A DNA stretch of 64,000 nt from Xylaria sp. FL1777 (lineage: Eukaryota > Ascomycota > Sordariomycetes > Xylariales > Xylariaceae). The position numbers and the translations under genes were made by a program. The stretch lies in NCBI GenBank assembly GCA_022578965.1, contig MU400675.1:28780-92779 (forward strand), read 5' to 3'. How positions within the stretch are numbered: position 1 is the stretch's first letter; each line of letters begins with the position of its first letter. This document shows, piece after piece, positions 1 to 11,561 of the stretch. The notes under the pieces were generated by a model, which searched no databases, was not told the DNA's origin, and saw only the letters and a program-made list of their open reading frames with translations.

Positions 1-246
1 TTTTATAAAATAACTATAGCTATTTTTTATATTAATGCTATATTAATAGCTATACTTTATATAAGCTTATAAGTTAATTTGTATTTATATATTTTGGATT
101 AGTTTTACTAATAAGTTAGTTGTTTGCTGTTATATATATTAAACTAGCTAAACACTTTGTGTTATTTTTAAATGCATAGTTTAATAAAACACTAGGACTA
201 TACTGCAATAAATTAAGACTTATTAAAACTGTTTTGCGTATTAAAA

Positions 247-320
247 ATAAAGCTATTTAGCTTTTGCTAATTTAAGATATATAAGCAGACTACAAAAGTT
301 AAAAAGCTTTGAACTAATTA
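247..320 (+). repeat. Dispersed repeat, copy A
   Basis: Shares a roughly 72-bp core (AAAGCTATTTAGCTTTTG, then TTTAAGATATATAAGC, then TTAAAAAGCTTT) with copies at 2144-2215 and 2714-2785, all in the same orientation. Looser similarity flanks it: the ACTATACTGC.AATAAATTAA stretch before it resembles 2110-2140, and 405-470 resembles 2545-2590. The real repeat unit may therefore be several hundred bases. Confidence 0.7.
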
Positions 321-889
321 TATATAAACTTAAAAATAGTTATTATGCTTAGTAATAGCTTAAATAAAAAGCATAAACTTTTATAGCTATAATAAATTAT
401 TGTATGCAAAATAAAAAGTTAACTATTTAGTTTTAAGCTTTAATATATAGCTTTTGTTATATTTGCTATGCTATATTTTAACGTTATGCGTGTTTATAAG
501 TTATTAGATTAGTTTGTTTATTTATTTAATCTTTAGAAAAATAAAAATAAAAAGGTTGTTTTAAACAAAAATCAGGCTATTATTTAGGAAAGTTTGGACT
601 ATTATATTACTTTTGCAGTTATGTAGTACTGCTTTTTAAAAGCTTTTTTGCAACTTTTTTTAATTTATAAGGCTTAATTTTAATTAATTAGCAGTTATAA
701 AAAGTGTAAAGTTTTAAAAGTTAGGTATAATATAGCTATTTTTTATGTTAGTGTTTTTTTTTTGTAAAGCGAGCGTTTTATAATTTAAAACAATTTATTT
801 TTACTGTATAATTAAGCTTAAGCTTATTTATTTTTAGCTTATTTAATAGCTTTACTTTACTTTAGTAGGTATTTTATAGCATACGTATA

Positions 890-1160
890 TATATAGTACT
901 TTATATTAAAAGCTTACAAAAAGCTTATAAAAGCTTAAGCGTATATAGTACGTATATTAAAGCTTACAAAAAGCTTACAAAAGCTTAAGCATACAAACGT
1001 ACGTATAGCGTTTAAAGCTTACAAAAGTTTATATATATGTAATACTTTATATTAAAAACTTATAAAAAGCTTATAAAAGTTTAAACGTTTATAGTATATA
1101 TATTAAAGCTTATAAAAGCTTAAACATATAAGCGTACGTATTAAAGCTTATAAAATTATA
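890..1160. repeat. Degenerate minisatellite (AAAGCTTACAAAAGCTTAAGCGTA type)
   Basis: About five imperfect units of roughly 55-65 bp built from short AAAGCTTAYAAAAGCTTAA blocks and alternating ACGTACGTATA blocks. The same two building blocks occur in the larger array at 39060-39660, so both may belong to one family. No coding potential. Confidence 0.65.
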
Positions 1161-1354
1161 AATATTAGCGTTAAAACATTATAACTGTTAAACTTTAACT
1201 TTTTGCATTTTTAAATAACTAAGAGGTATAATAAGCAAACTATATATATAAACCTTTTTTTTTATATTTAGTTTATAATTATGCGTGTTATTTTAATGAT
1301 TTATAATTATATAAAGAGAGACCTGCTATTAACTAGGTTTTTTAAGCAACTAGT

Positions 1355-1935
1355 AAGCTATTAGCTAAAAGTTACTGTTTATTTTATTAGGCTGTTTAAG
1401 TTAGGTTAAAACTAGAAAATCTTTTTTTGGACGTAATATTATAATATATTACGTTATTGCTAAAAATATTATTATTTTGTTTTATATTTATAGCTAAAGG
1501 TTAATGTTTACTTTATTAAGCTATTAAAGTTAAGTTGTACATAAAACAAGAAAATAAAAGTAAGCTTACTTTTGTTGTGTTTTTTAAACGTAATATTATA
1601 ACGTATTATATTATTGCTAAAAATATTATCTTGTTTTATGTTTATAGCTAAAGGTTAATGTTTATTTTATTAAGCTATTAAAGTTAAGTTATGCATAAAA
1701 CAAAGAAATAAAAGTAAGCTTATTTTTGTTGCGTTTTTTAAACGTAATACTACAATACATTATATTATTGCTAAAGATATTATTATGTTTATATTTTATA
1801 ACTTTAAACTTATAAGCTTGTGTAAGCATTCTTGTTATGTTTTTTAAACGTAATACTGCAACGCATTATGCTATTATTAAAAATATTATTATTTTGTATT
1901 ACTATATTTTATAACTTTAAACCTATAAGCTTACG
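1355..1935. repeat. Degenerate tandem repeat, period about 154 bp
   Basis: The block TAGCTAAAGGTTAATGTTTA starts near 1362 (variant), 1491 and 1645. The block TTTTTTAAACGTAATA recurs near 1430 (variant), 1583, 1736 and 1843. Between the best two units the period is 154 bp; outer units carry indels. About four units in total. No gene recognised. Confidence 0.7.
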
Positions 1936-2143
1936 TAAGCAAAGCTAAGTATAAATATAAAGCTAGATTTAATTAAAACAACAAAGTAGCAAAAGCTAAA
2001 GTGCTAAGTTAATAAGCTAAAGATAAATATGCAAATATTAAGTGTGCTTGTTTTGTATGCAGTGCAAAAAAGCAAAATTTATTTAGCTTAAAAAAACATA
2101 AGCTTTAAACGTATATTATACTGCGCTAAATTAAAACTAGAAG

Positions 2144-2215
2144 TAAAGCTATTTAGCTTTTGTTAATTTAAGATATATAAGCAAACAAAAAGTTAAAAAG
2201 CTTTAAATTAATTGT
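2144..2215 (+). repeat. Dispersed repeat, copy B
   Basis: Second copy of the element described at 247-320, same orientation. It lacks a few bases in the AGCAGACTACAAAAG stretch. Confidence 0.7.
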
Positions 2216-2344
2216 TGTTGCGTTTAAGTATATAAATGCTTGTTATATAAAAGTTAACTAGTGTAAAAGCAGTAAATATATGCTATTTTAGCTTAATGTA
2301 ATAGTAGTTATAAATGGTAAATTAATTGTGTATAAATAGCTAAA

Positions 2345-2475
2345 AGCAGGTAATAAATAACTACTACTAGCTATTTTTAAGCTATAAGCATAATTTGCTT
2401 TTTTAAAAATAAGTAATAAGTAGTTATTATTAGCTACTTTTAAGCTATATGCATAATTTGCTTTTTTAAAAAGGC
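2345..2475. repeat. Tandem duplication, unit about 58 bp
   Basis: Two adjacent copies share TAGCTAYTTTTAAGCTAT and GCATAATTTGCTTTTTTAAA with only a few substitutions. Confidence 0.7.
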
Positions 2476-2713
2476 TTATAGTTTAGCTAGTATTTTAACG
2501 TAATAATTGTTGGCAATATTTTTGCAGTTATAACAGATTATTATATGTAAAATAAAGTTAGTTTTAAGCTTAACATTAGCTTTTATTTTATTTTTAATTA
2601 CTATAGTATATTTAATGCATAAAACAAAAAAAGCGTTTAAAGAAATATATAATAACGTACTTTGTATTTTTACGCTAAAGACTTAAGTAAAGCATTTTGC
2701 ATTTTTATGCACT

Positions 2714-2785
2714 TAAGTAAAGCTATTTAGCTTTTGTTAATTTAATATATATTAGTATTAAAGGTTATAAAGCTTAAATTAATTA
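2714..2785 (+). repeat. Dispersed repeat, copy C
   Basis: Third, more diverged copy of the element described at 247-320. AAAGCTATTTAGCTTTTG is preserved and the second half is altered. Confidence 0.6.
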
Positions 2786-3469
2786 TATATAATAATAAGC
2801 ATTATATTAAAACACTAAATAGTAAAGTATTTTGCTTTTTTATTTAATAAGGCATAAGCTAATGTTTTATTTTATATATGTACTAAAGTGCTTAAAAGAT
2901 CTTTAGTGCACTTTTTTGACTTTATTTTATATATAGACTTTTTGCAAGGAAAACTTACTTAAAAAAATGCTTAAAGATTACTTGTTTTTTTTTTTTTTTT
3001 TATTTTAAGTTTAAGATTTTTTAAGTTTAAACGGAGATTTATAAACCTAAGCATTAAACCACTTTTAACTTTGCTATATGTTTAGGTGTTAAAATAGTAA
3101 GCAACGTATTGCTTTATATTAAAAATTATTTCTTTGTATATAAAGGACTTTAATTTGCTTTTAATAGAATTGTTTTGTGTAATTAAGTAGTAAAAAAGCT
3201 TGCAAGAAGTTTAGAAATAAAGTAGTAGTAAGCTTAGTTCTAGGAATTTTATAGAAAGCACTTTAACGAAATTTATTTTTGCTTTTAGTAGTTTAAGCTA
3301 GTTTAATATAGCTTGGTTTAATATATAATGTTTTAAGAAACATAGCTTGCTGTATAGTTAAAGCTTTGTTAAAAACCTGCTTAAAAATTAAAAACTAATC
3401 TATTAGAATTAAAGGCGTATTATAAAAAAAAAGAAACATATTTAAAAAGCAGTTTTATTTTTAATTATT

Positions 3470-3625
3470 AATATTTAAGAAGCGGAGCTTTGGGATAATA
3501 TCTAAAAAGCGAAACCTTGCTTAATTACTAATATCTAAAAAGTAAACCTTTGCTTAATTACTAAGTGCTAGCAAAACATTTAAAAAGCGGACCTTTGTAT
3601 AATTATTAAGTGCTTTAAGCATTTA
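3470..3625. repeat. Short degenerate tandem repeat retaining GG/CC
   Basis: Three to four units of about 50-60 bp share TTTAAAAAGCGGACCTTTG-like and TTAATTACTAA-like blocks. GpG and CpC, almost absent elsewhere, are retained (AGCGGAGC, GCGGACC), so this patch looks less mutated than its surroundings. Confidence 0.55.
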
Positions 3626-4440
3626 ATTAAAATTTATACGTTAGTAAACAAGCGTTTTTAATAACTTAAGCAGCGTTTTTATGCGTGCTAAGTTGCAAAA
3701 TATAAAGTATAAAGTATAAAAAAAAATATAGCTATAACTATAATTATTTTGCTATTAAAAAGTAGAAATATAAACTAAAAGGTAAAGTAGCAGCAGGTTA
3801 AGCAGCTGTTTATGCTAAACTGCAACAAATGCTTTATTGCAAATATTATAACAAACAAGGAAATATAAAGAGTTAATATAATAAGATTTATTATAAAATA
3901 AATTAATAAGAATAGCAGTTTAGTAATTAAAATTTTTAATATGCTTAAGCAAAAGCTAACAGTTGTTTTTTAACATTTTAGCTTGCTTAATTTAATTAGG
4001 AAATAAAATAGCATTATTAATTGCTTTCTTAAATTTAAGATTATTTTTTATAAAATTGCTGTTTAAGTTAAACATAATAAAGTTGCTAAAGCTTAGGTTT
4101 ATAACTAAAGTACGTTTAATAATCTATAAATAAAACAAAACATTAATAGCTATATTTAAATAAGTATTTTTTAGTAATATATAGCAATATATATAGCAAA
4201 AAGTATTAATAAGCTTACACTTTATAAAAACCTTTTATTTTTAAGGTTTAAATATATAATTAAGGTTTTTTATATAGGCATATTTTGTATAGTTTAAAGT
4301 TGCTTTTTCTGCTAAATCTTATTCGATTATAGTAAGCTAAAAAGTAAAGTTAAAAAAGAAAAATTGTTATAAATATATATCCTGTAAAATAGTAAAACTT
4401 AAAGAGTTTATTGCAAGACTTAAAAGAGCTAAAAGCAAGG

Positions 4441-4548
4441 TTTTACTAAAGATATTACTAAGTTAAGTCTTATTAAAAATGTAGCTAAATTAAGTTTTAT
4501 TAAAGATATTGCTAGGTTAAGTTTTACTAAAGATTTTGCTAAGTTAAT
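4441..4548. repeat. 27-bp minisatellite, four units
   Basis: Four consecutive 27-base units start at 4441, 4468, 4495 and 4522, each a variant of TTTTACTAAAGATATTGCTA plus AGTTAAG. The period is a multiple of three, so it could once have encoded a 9-residue repeat, but no surrounding frame is supported. Confidence 0.85.
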
Positions 4549-6379
4549 ATTGTATAAACTAAAAAACTTTAACCATAAAGTCATTAAGAAATTCTGATAA
4601 TAAAGGACTTTTTATATACGTAGCAAAAATATAGAAAATAGCTATTAGCGCATAAGCAGTAATAAAACTAAAGCTTTAATTGCTTTAAAGAATTAAATAA
4701 CTTATATAGCTATATTTAAATAGTTAACAGTAGTTTATGAATTATAGCTTTTAAACAAGTTTAAAGTAAAAAGTAACAGTAGCTTTAAAATTTAGGTTCT
4801 GTTTATAGAAAAGTAGGCCGAATAGAAGCATTTAAGCAATAACGGTGTTTAAAATAACTAATTTTTAGAATGTTTGTTTTTAGACGATTTTACGTGTACT
4901 TAAGACAATATAACGCAGATTTTAATGCTAAATATTGTTTATTATATAGTTAGAAAAAAACGTACTAAGTTTTATACTGTTAAAAAAAGCGCTAAAATAT
5001 AGCTTAAACGTTGCAGTATTAATGAGCTTTAAAACATATTAAACAAGCTTAATAACTTTGCGAATATTAAGCGCTTTATAAGTTTTATACTTAACTATTA
5101 CGTTAATAAAGGCAGAAAACATTTGTTAAGCTTAATATACATTATTATTTGTAAACTGCATATAAGGAAATTCTAGTTTATATAAGCTAATATTTAGTTA
5201 AAGTTACAGATTTTCTAAGTTAAAAAAAGAAAAACCAAGCGAAAAAACTTTAACTTTATTAGCTTTTTTGCTATTATTATTAATTTTAAAAAGCTTTTAA
5301 AGCTGCATGCTGCTTAATTTGCTGCTTGCTAAACGTAAAAACATAATACTGTTTATAAAACTTTTTAAGTGTAAAGTAAACATTTTAAAGTAAAGCAAAA
5401 GTATATTTTTGGCTAATTAAATAGTACGTTTATGCATAAGCTACTAAACTTTTTTATATAAAGCTTAATAGCTTTGCTTTATAATTAATATAAAAAATAT
5501 ATAAAAAAGCTTATTAAAAAAAATAAAAACGTTATAAAATTTATAATCTAGTAATAAGTAGTAAAAAGATAATATATATTAATACTTATAAAAGTTTTAT
5601 AAAGTGAAACTTATATAAATGTTAAAAATAAGTAAAAAAAAAAAAGCTATAAAGAAAAAAGTTAAAAAAACTACATAAAATATATTAATAGGTTTTATAG
5701 AAATAAAAATTATAGTAAGCACTTATTTAACATATAACATACATATATAAATAAGTGCCTTTTTTTGCTTACTTATAAAAGAGTGCTTGTTTTAAGTTAC
5801 TTTATTACATAAGTAGTATAAGTGTTGTATTTTTGGTTTAAAATAGCTCGTTTAATATTTAATACTAATAGCTAGCTTAGTTTTAACCTTTTTAAGCTAT
5901 ATATTATTAGTTTAACAGCAATATTACAAAATGTCATAAGTTTATTAAAATAAAAAAAAAAAAACCATTAGAAATTTATAATAAAAAAACAGCAATTATA
6001 GCTATATTACTTTGGACCTTTTAGCTAATAAGTAGTTATTAGCTATTATATTGCTTAATGCATATATTTATTAAAAAATCCAGTAAAGTAACCAAAAAAA
6101 AACGCAAAGTTTAGCATATTTTAAAAAAAGTACAATAATTATATAAAACAATAGCATATTTAGTAATATACTTACTACTTATATATATAAAGTATTTATT
6201 TAAAGACTTAAGTACTAAAATACTAGATTTAAATAATAAGTATATAAGTACTAAAGTTTAAGTTAGTAATAAATATATAATAAACAACTAAAATATTTAA
6301 GTATTTAATATAGTGCTAAATTTATAGACTTTTTTTTATAACTATTTAGCTATTAGTTTTTTATATTTATAATATATTT

Positions 6380-7521
6380 ATGCTTGCGCAAAAATCATAC
6401 TTAATACTTACTTTTATAAGCATTATTATAGCAGTAAATCGAAAAAATAACGCTTGTAATAAAAATAGCAACGCTAAAAATGAAATTAAAATACTTAAGC
6501 ATTTTTTTAACGAAATTTATGCTATAGAAATTAAAAACGAAGTTATAAAAAACGTTATATTAAAACTTTAAAAAACTAATAAATTTTTTAAGCTAGCGCA
6601 GAATTACTTTTTTAACGAAATTAAAAAAATTTAGCGATTTTTTTAAAAATATATTAAAAAAATACTACTTATTATAGTAAATTAGGATTATATAAAAGTT
6701 TTTTTAGTATTTTGTTTTGCTTTTGCTTTTTGCTTTTTGTTTTTGCTTTTGCTTTTGCTTTTGTTTTTGCTTTTGCTTTTACTTTTGCTTTTGCTTTTGC
6801 TTTTGCTTTTGCTTTTGCTTTTGCTTTTGCTTCTGCTTTTTGTTTTGCTTTTGCTTTTGCTTTTGTTTTTTGTTTTGCTTTTGCTTTTGCTTTTTGTTTT
6901 TGCTTTTTGCTTCTGCTTTTGCTTTTGCTTTTATTTCTATATGTTAAAATAACTATATTAATTTAGAAACTTTAGTTTATATTTAACATAAAAATTAAAA
7001 TTTTAGGTGATATAGCTTTTAGTATATACGTTAAATGGAAGCTAAATCTAGAATGCTTTGATTTTTTGCTTATTAATAATACAATTAAAGAAAAATTAGA
7101 CTTAAATCTACTAGAAAAAGCGAAGCTTTTTTATGTTAAGGCTTTTTAAGGTAGCTTTTAAGAAGAGTATTTTTTAAAGATTATATAGCGAAAATATTAT
7201 GCTATAAAGCTTGTTACCTAGCTTTTTAGATCTTAAAACGCTGTGCTTTACTAAAAATACAAAATGCTATTAAAGGACGTAAAGCATACTAAACGCTTTA
7301 ACGTTTATTTGTTTTTTTTTTGCTGTTTTTTTATTATTAGTAGTATAAATGCATGCAGAAACTGCATTTTTGCAAACAGGAAGCAAAAATGTACGTTTGT
7401 TAATCTAGCTAATAATATTATAACTTATTTAAGCACGTTTAACGTTTTAAATAACTTGCAAAAGAATATTACAAAAAAAAATAGCTTAGCAAAACATGTT
7501 TTTAAAAGTAATAAATTATAA
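6380..7521 (+). pseudogene. Decayed gene of unknown function, Cys cluster near C-terminus
   Basis: Two coding-like blocks on one strand. The first runs from about 6380 to 6700. It is open for 63 codons (starting MLAQKSYLILTF), then has a few TAA/TAG stops in a Lys/Asn-rich, probably helical stretch. The second runs from about 7010 to 7521, with about six stops in 170 codons; its last 85 codons (from 7264) are open. The C-terminal block contains ACRNC followed 11 residues later by a further Cys (motif C-x2-C-x10-C), which could be a metal-binding cluster. Between the blocks lies a TTTGCT-type microsatellite. The second block is preceded by ATTTTAG, which could be an intron acceptor. I do not recognise the family. 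The stops fit CAA/CAG-to-TAA/TAG decay. Joining the two blocks into one gene is inference. Confidence 0.45.
6717..6940. repeat. TTTTGC hexanucleotide microsatellite
   Basis: Roughly 36 copies of TTTTGC, with variants losing or gaining a T or carrying C-to-T or C-to-A changes. Long open frames in all three forward phases here (Phe-Ala, Leu-Leu or Cys-Phe dipeptide repeats) are a by-product of the repeat, not genes. Confidence 0.95.
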
Positions 7522-8581
7522 CGTTTAACTTAGCAAGCTTAACGCAAAGCTATAAAGCATTAAAAAAAAAAACAAAAGGAAAAAAAAAAAAAGAACAAAA
7601 AAAAAAAAAACAAATAAACTTTAAATGAAAGATTTTGCGAAATAAAGAGAGTAATAAGGCAGCTATAATAATTTATAACAAATAAAGATGTTTTAAATTA
7701 AAACATAAAAGAAAAAAAAAGGTTTACTTTATGGAAATTTGCATGTAATGTTTAGCTATATAAAATAATTTTATATTAAGTTTGCAGTACGGTATATATG
7801 CTAACATAAAGCTTTATATTTAGAAATGCAAGTATAAAACAGCAGCTATTATTAGTTTAAAAAGACTTAACATTATTAATAAAGTAACTTAAGTACTATA
7901 AGTACTTTTAACAAGATTTATGCTATGCTTTTAATTATATAGTTTTATTAATTATATTTATTATTATTACTTGTAATATACGCAGCTAACTAACTAAAGA
8001 TTACTTAATTTAGTAGTTATATTTATTGTTTTAGCAGGAATATTTATTTTAATTTAACGTTACTTTATAAAGTATAAAAAAAAATATAGTAATAAATAAA
8101 TATATTTAAAATAACTAAAAAAGCAATATTTATTATTTTAATAATATACTTTTAATAATACTTAGTATAATAGTTTAATATTATTATTAATAATATAACT
8201 TTATTACAGCAAAATTAAAACATGTTATATAAAAAGTATTATTTAAAGCTACTTGCAATAAAATATTATAGCAATATAAAAAATGTTGCAACATTATATT
8301 TATGCATAAAGGTTATTTTTTTATTTTTTATTTAAATAAAAAAATTGCTTAAAAGCAAAAAATAATATGCTATATATATAAGTTATAGAATTTTTTTTAT
8401 GAATAATATAACTAAATGTAATAATTGTAGATTTCTTTTATAAAAAAATAGCCTAAAGGCTAAAAATAATATGCTAAATATTTAACTCGTAAGGTAAAAA
8501 GCTTTAGCAACTTTAAGCTATAAAATATTATTAAATTTAAGCTTGCAAGTTAAGTTATTAAGTTAAAAATATAGTAAATTT
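7522..8581. other. Unassigned degenerate sequence
   Basis: Begins with A-rich runs near 7560-7610 (poly-A interrupted by single C or G), then ordinary decayed AT-rich sequence. I could not pick a coding frame or a repeat unit. Confidence 0.5.
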
Positions 8582-10960
8582 TACTTTAAAGTAAGCATAA
8601 AAATTACAAAAAACTAAAAAAGTTTATATTTTTATTTACTTTAGTTTAATAATAATATAAGTAGTAAAATATAGCTTACTAGCAAACTTAATAAATATAT
8701 TATATATAACTTATTTGCAATATTATTTAACTAAGTTATTGCTTAAGTTAAGCAATTTAACGGTATTAAAATTAACAGTAATAAAAGCGTTTTAGTAGCT
8801 TATGCAAGTAATTATAGCAATATTAAAATATAAACTGCAAGCAAGTATTTTGTAGATAAATGTTTTGCAAAAGTTAATATTAGAGTTAGCAGAAAAATCT
8901 AATAGCAAGCTTTTAACATAACGAAATAATCTTTTAAAAAAGTTGCTAAACTATATATAAAGCTAATTTGCATTAATAAAAGCAATATAATTTACAAAAT
9001 AATAATAGCACTATGTTTTAATTATGTTTTTAAAAATATTAAAGTTAAAGTAAAAACATATATAAGTAGAATATATGTTAAAAATGTATATATAATTTAA
9101 ACTTAAAAAGGTAAAATGCTGTTATATTTTAGCTATAACTATTTTAATTAACTTAAGTATAACAAAAATAAAATTGTTAATTTTAAAACAAGCTGTAATA
9201 GCAGCTATTTTTTTACTATAGCTAAAGTTATAGCTAGCTAAAATAGCATAGTATTACTTAAAATAGCTAAAAAACTAAGCAGCTTTAAGTTTATTTAGCG
9301 TAATAATATTGCTAAGCTTTTTAGTATTGTTGCTTAGTAAAAATATATAGGCCTTATAACAAAAGATTATATAAGCTATAAATAAATAACAATAATAAAT
9401 AACATATAATAACATATAAAGCTATAAAATATTAAAAAGCTATTATGTGTTGCTTTAAATTAAAAGAATTAAGCTAGTTAAATTAAAACGTTTTATTTAA
9501 TAAAAGGTTGCTTTAAGCTGCAGCTTTGATTTTAAGGTAAATGTTAGCTATAGGTTTTTGCAGGATAGCTAAAATAGCAGTTTTACGTATAAAGTTATTA
9601 GCAAAGTTCTTAATAAAGCATAAAAAATAATAACTAAGCTTTATTTAATTATAGCAGCTATAATGCTGCTTTATAAAATTTTTTAAAATAAAGCTAAGCA
9701 AAAGTTAATAAATGCAGGCTTAAAGATTCTAACATATAGTTTTTTAAAGCTTATTATTAATGATAAAAATAACGCTATTAATAGTAATATTTGCTTTAGT
9801 AATAAGCAAAAAAATAATAATACGCTAAGACTTAGTAAAATTTTTAAGCAAATAAATTAACTACTGTTAATTTGCTAATAAGCTAGCATATAAAATAAAA
9901 ATTTTAATTGTTTTGTAATATGTTTTAATAGTAGTAGTTAATTATTTAATCTTTTTTTTATTTAGCATAAAAATTAAACAATTGCTTAAAAGCGCAGGTT
10001 TAACGTTAATAATAAACGTAAACTATATATAGGCTATTTTACAAAAGTTTAAAGTTATAGTTGCGGGTTAATAAGTTAATACAAAGAAAATATTGCTTTT
10101 AATGTATAAATAAAAAAAGGTATTATTTGCTAAAGTAAAATATGTTGCAAATTTACTAGTGTTTATTATAGCTAATATTATAACAAGAGTAAATAACAAA
10201 AAAAGGGTGCTAGTAAAAAAATAGCTATTATATACTAATAATAATGCAAAAGTTTAGTTGCTTTAATATAGCAACCTTAAGCTTAGCAATTAAAAAGTTT
10301 ATGTTTACTGTTTTTTTGTAAACTTTATTTAAGATAACATAAGAATATTTTTTAAAATTAGGGTTAAAATTAAATTTACGGACTAGTATTTTGTTTGTTA
10401 TAAATACTAAGCAGGTTTTAAAAGATTTCTAGTTTTTAAAGCAAACAGCAGAACAGACTTTTTTGCTAAAATAAATATTTTGCTGCTTTATAATATGTTT
10501 AGCAATAATAATAGCAAAAAGAACATATAGCTGCATATAAGCAACTATAAGTTAAAAAAAAAAGTTATTAATAGCAATAATAGCTAAAATAATAGTAGTT
10601 TTATTAAACCTGGTATTATTAGTGATTATAATATATTAGTTAGCTTAAATAGCGCAGAAAACTTTGTTGATTTTTTTGCTTACAAAAAGCTTGTTTTATT
10701 TTGCAAAAGCTTTTTTATACGTTATTAAATATGTTTTTTTAGTGCTTTTGCTTTAGGACTTAAATAAGTTGTTAAAGCTTTTAAAGATTTTATGCAGCTG
10801 CTTTTTGTTAAGGTTGCTATGTATTATATTTATATATAAGTTGTTAATATAGCAAAGCAAAGCAAAATATTTTGCAAAAACATAATTTTATAAAACTATA
10901 TTTTATAAAACTACATTTTGCAAGAACATAATAGTGCTAATTTATTAACAAAGTAATGTT
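8582..10960 (+). pseudogene. Decayed long reading frame, unknown protein, one frame change
   Basis: A plus-strand frame from about 8582 to 9415 has about 15 stops in 277 codons (5-6 %). From about 9421 the coding-like frame shifts by one phase and continues to about 10850-10960, with about 36 stops in 476 codons. Unconstrained sequence of this composition gives roughly 13-15 %. Nearly all stops are TAA/TAG. Coherent segments include KYFVDKCFAK, SAENFVDFFAYKKLVLF and LGLKQVVKAFKDFMQLLFV. The frame change falls at an AATAAC-rich simple-sequence stretch near 9375-9420. I recognise no domain: no reverse-transcriptase, integrase or DDE signature is visible. It could be a repeated host gene or a transposon protein. 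Confidence 0.4.
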
Positions 10961-11561
10961 AACAATAAATGAATATATAATAAAAATAGTGTTTAAGGAA
11001 AATACAAGCAATAAATAACTAATAATAAGCATACGTTTATAAAAGAAAAAATAAATAAAAAAATATATAAAAAAAACAAATAAAACAAAAAGAATAAATA
11101 TACAAAAGTAAATATATAAAGGCAAATATATAAAATAGCAAGTAAAAGATTATTTTAGTAAGAAATACTTACAAAAAACAAAAAAAAAGCAAAAAAAAAT
11201 ATATTTTAGTTTATATATAGAAGTTATGTATGCAAAGTAAATAAACGCATATATATAAATTTATAAAAGAATATATATATATAAAATATGAATTTTTAAG
11301 GGGTTTATTAAGCTGTTTATATTAAAATTAAAGCAACTATTAAGTTAAAAAACATTTAGTGTAAAATGATTGCTTAAAGGCAAAAAAGCAAAAAATAATG
11401 CAAAAAAGTAATAAATTTAATTGTTTAATATAAAATTATTGCTTGCATGCTTAAATATAATAAGTAATTACTACTTTTTATTAGATTGGTTTATATTTTT
11501 TTAAGAATTTTTTTGCTTAAAAATATTTAATTTATTAGATTTAAATTATAAAATACTAGGT
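10961..11561. other. Unassigned degenerate sequence
   Basis: Contains an A-rich stretch near 11040-11200, whose complement gives a Phe/Ile/Tyr-rich 62-codon frame of pure low complexity. No gene or repeat unit recognised. Confidence 0.5.

Larger units (their letters stand above)
2786..6379. other. Degenerate sequence without an assignable gene
   Basis: Apart from the small repeats listed separately (3470-3625, 4441-4548) I see no gene. Near 4800-5300 two different plus-strand frames give plausible-looking decayed translations (about 15 and 22 stops in roughly 166 codons), so neither is called. A poly-T run lies near 2980-3001. A somewhat less mutated patch, with GA, CC and GG retained, covers about 4540-4610. 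Confidence 0.6.

Noticed and set aside
4803..5300. Decayed gene on the plus strand
   Set aside because: Two different phases give equally natural-looking translations with 15 and 22 stops in about 166 codons. The signal is not strong enough to choose or to call a gene.
6712..6966. Three overlapping forward open frames of 71-84 codons
   Set aside because: They are the three readings of a TTTTGC microsatellite (Phe-Ala, Phe-Cys or Leu repeats), with no independent coding evidence.
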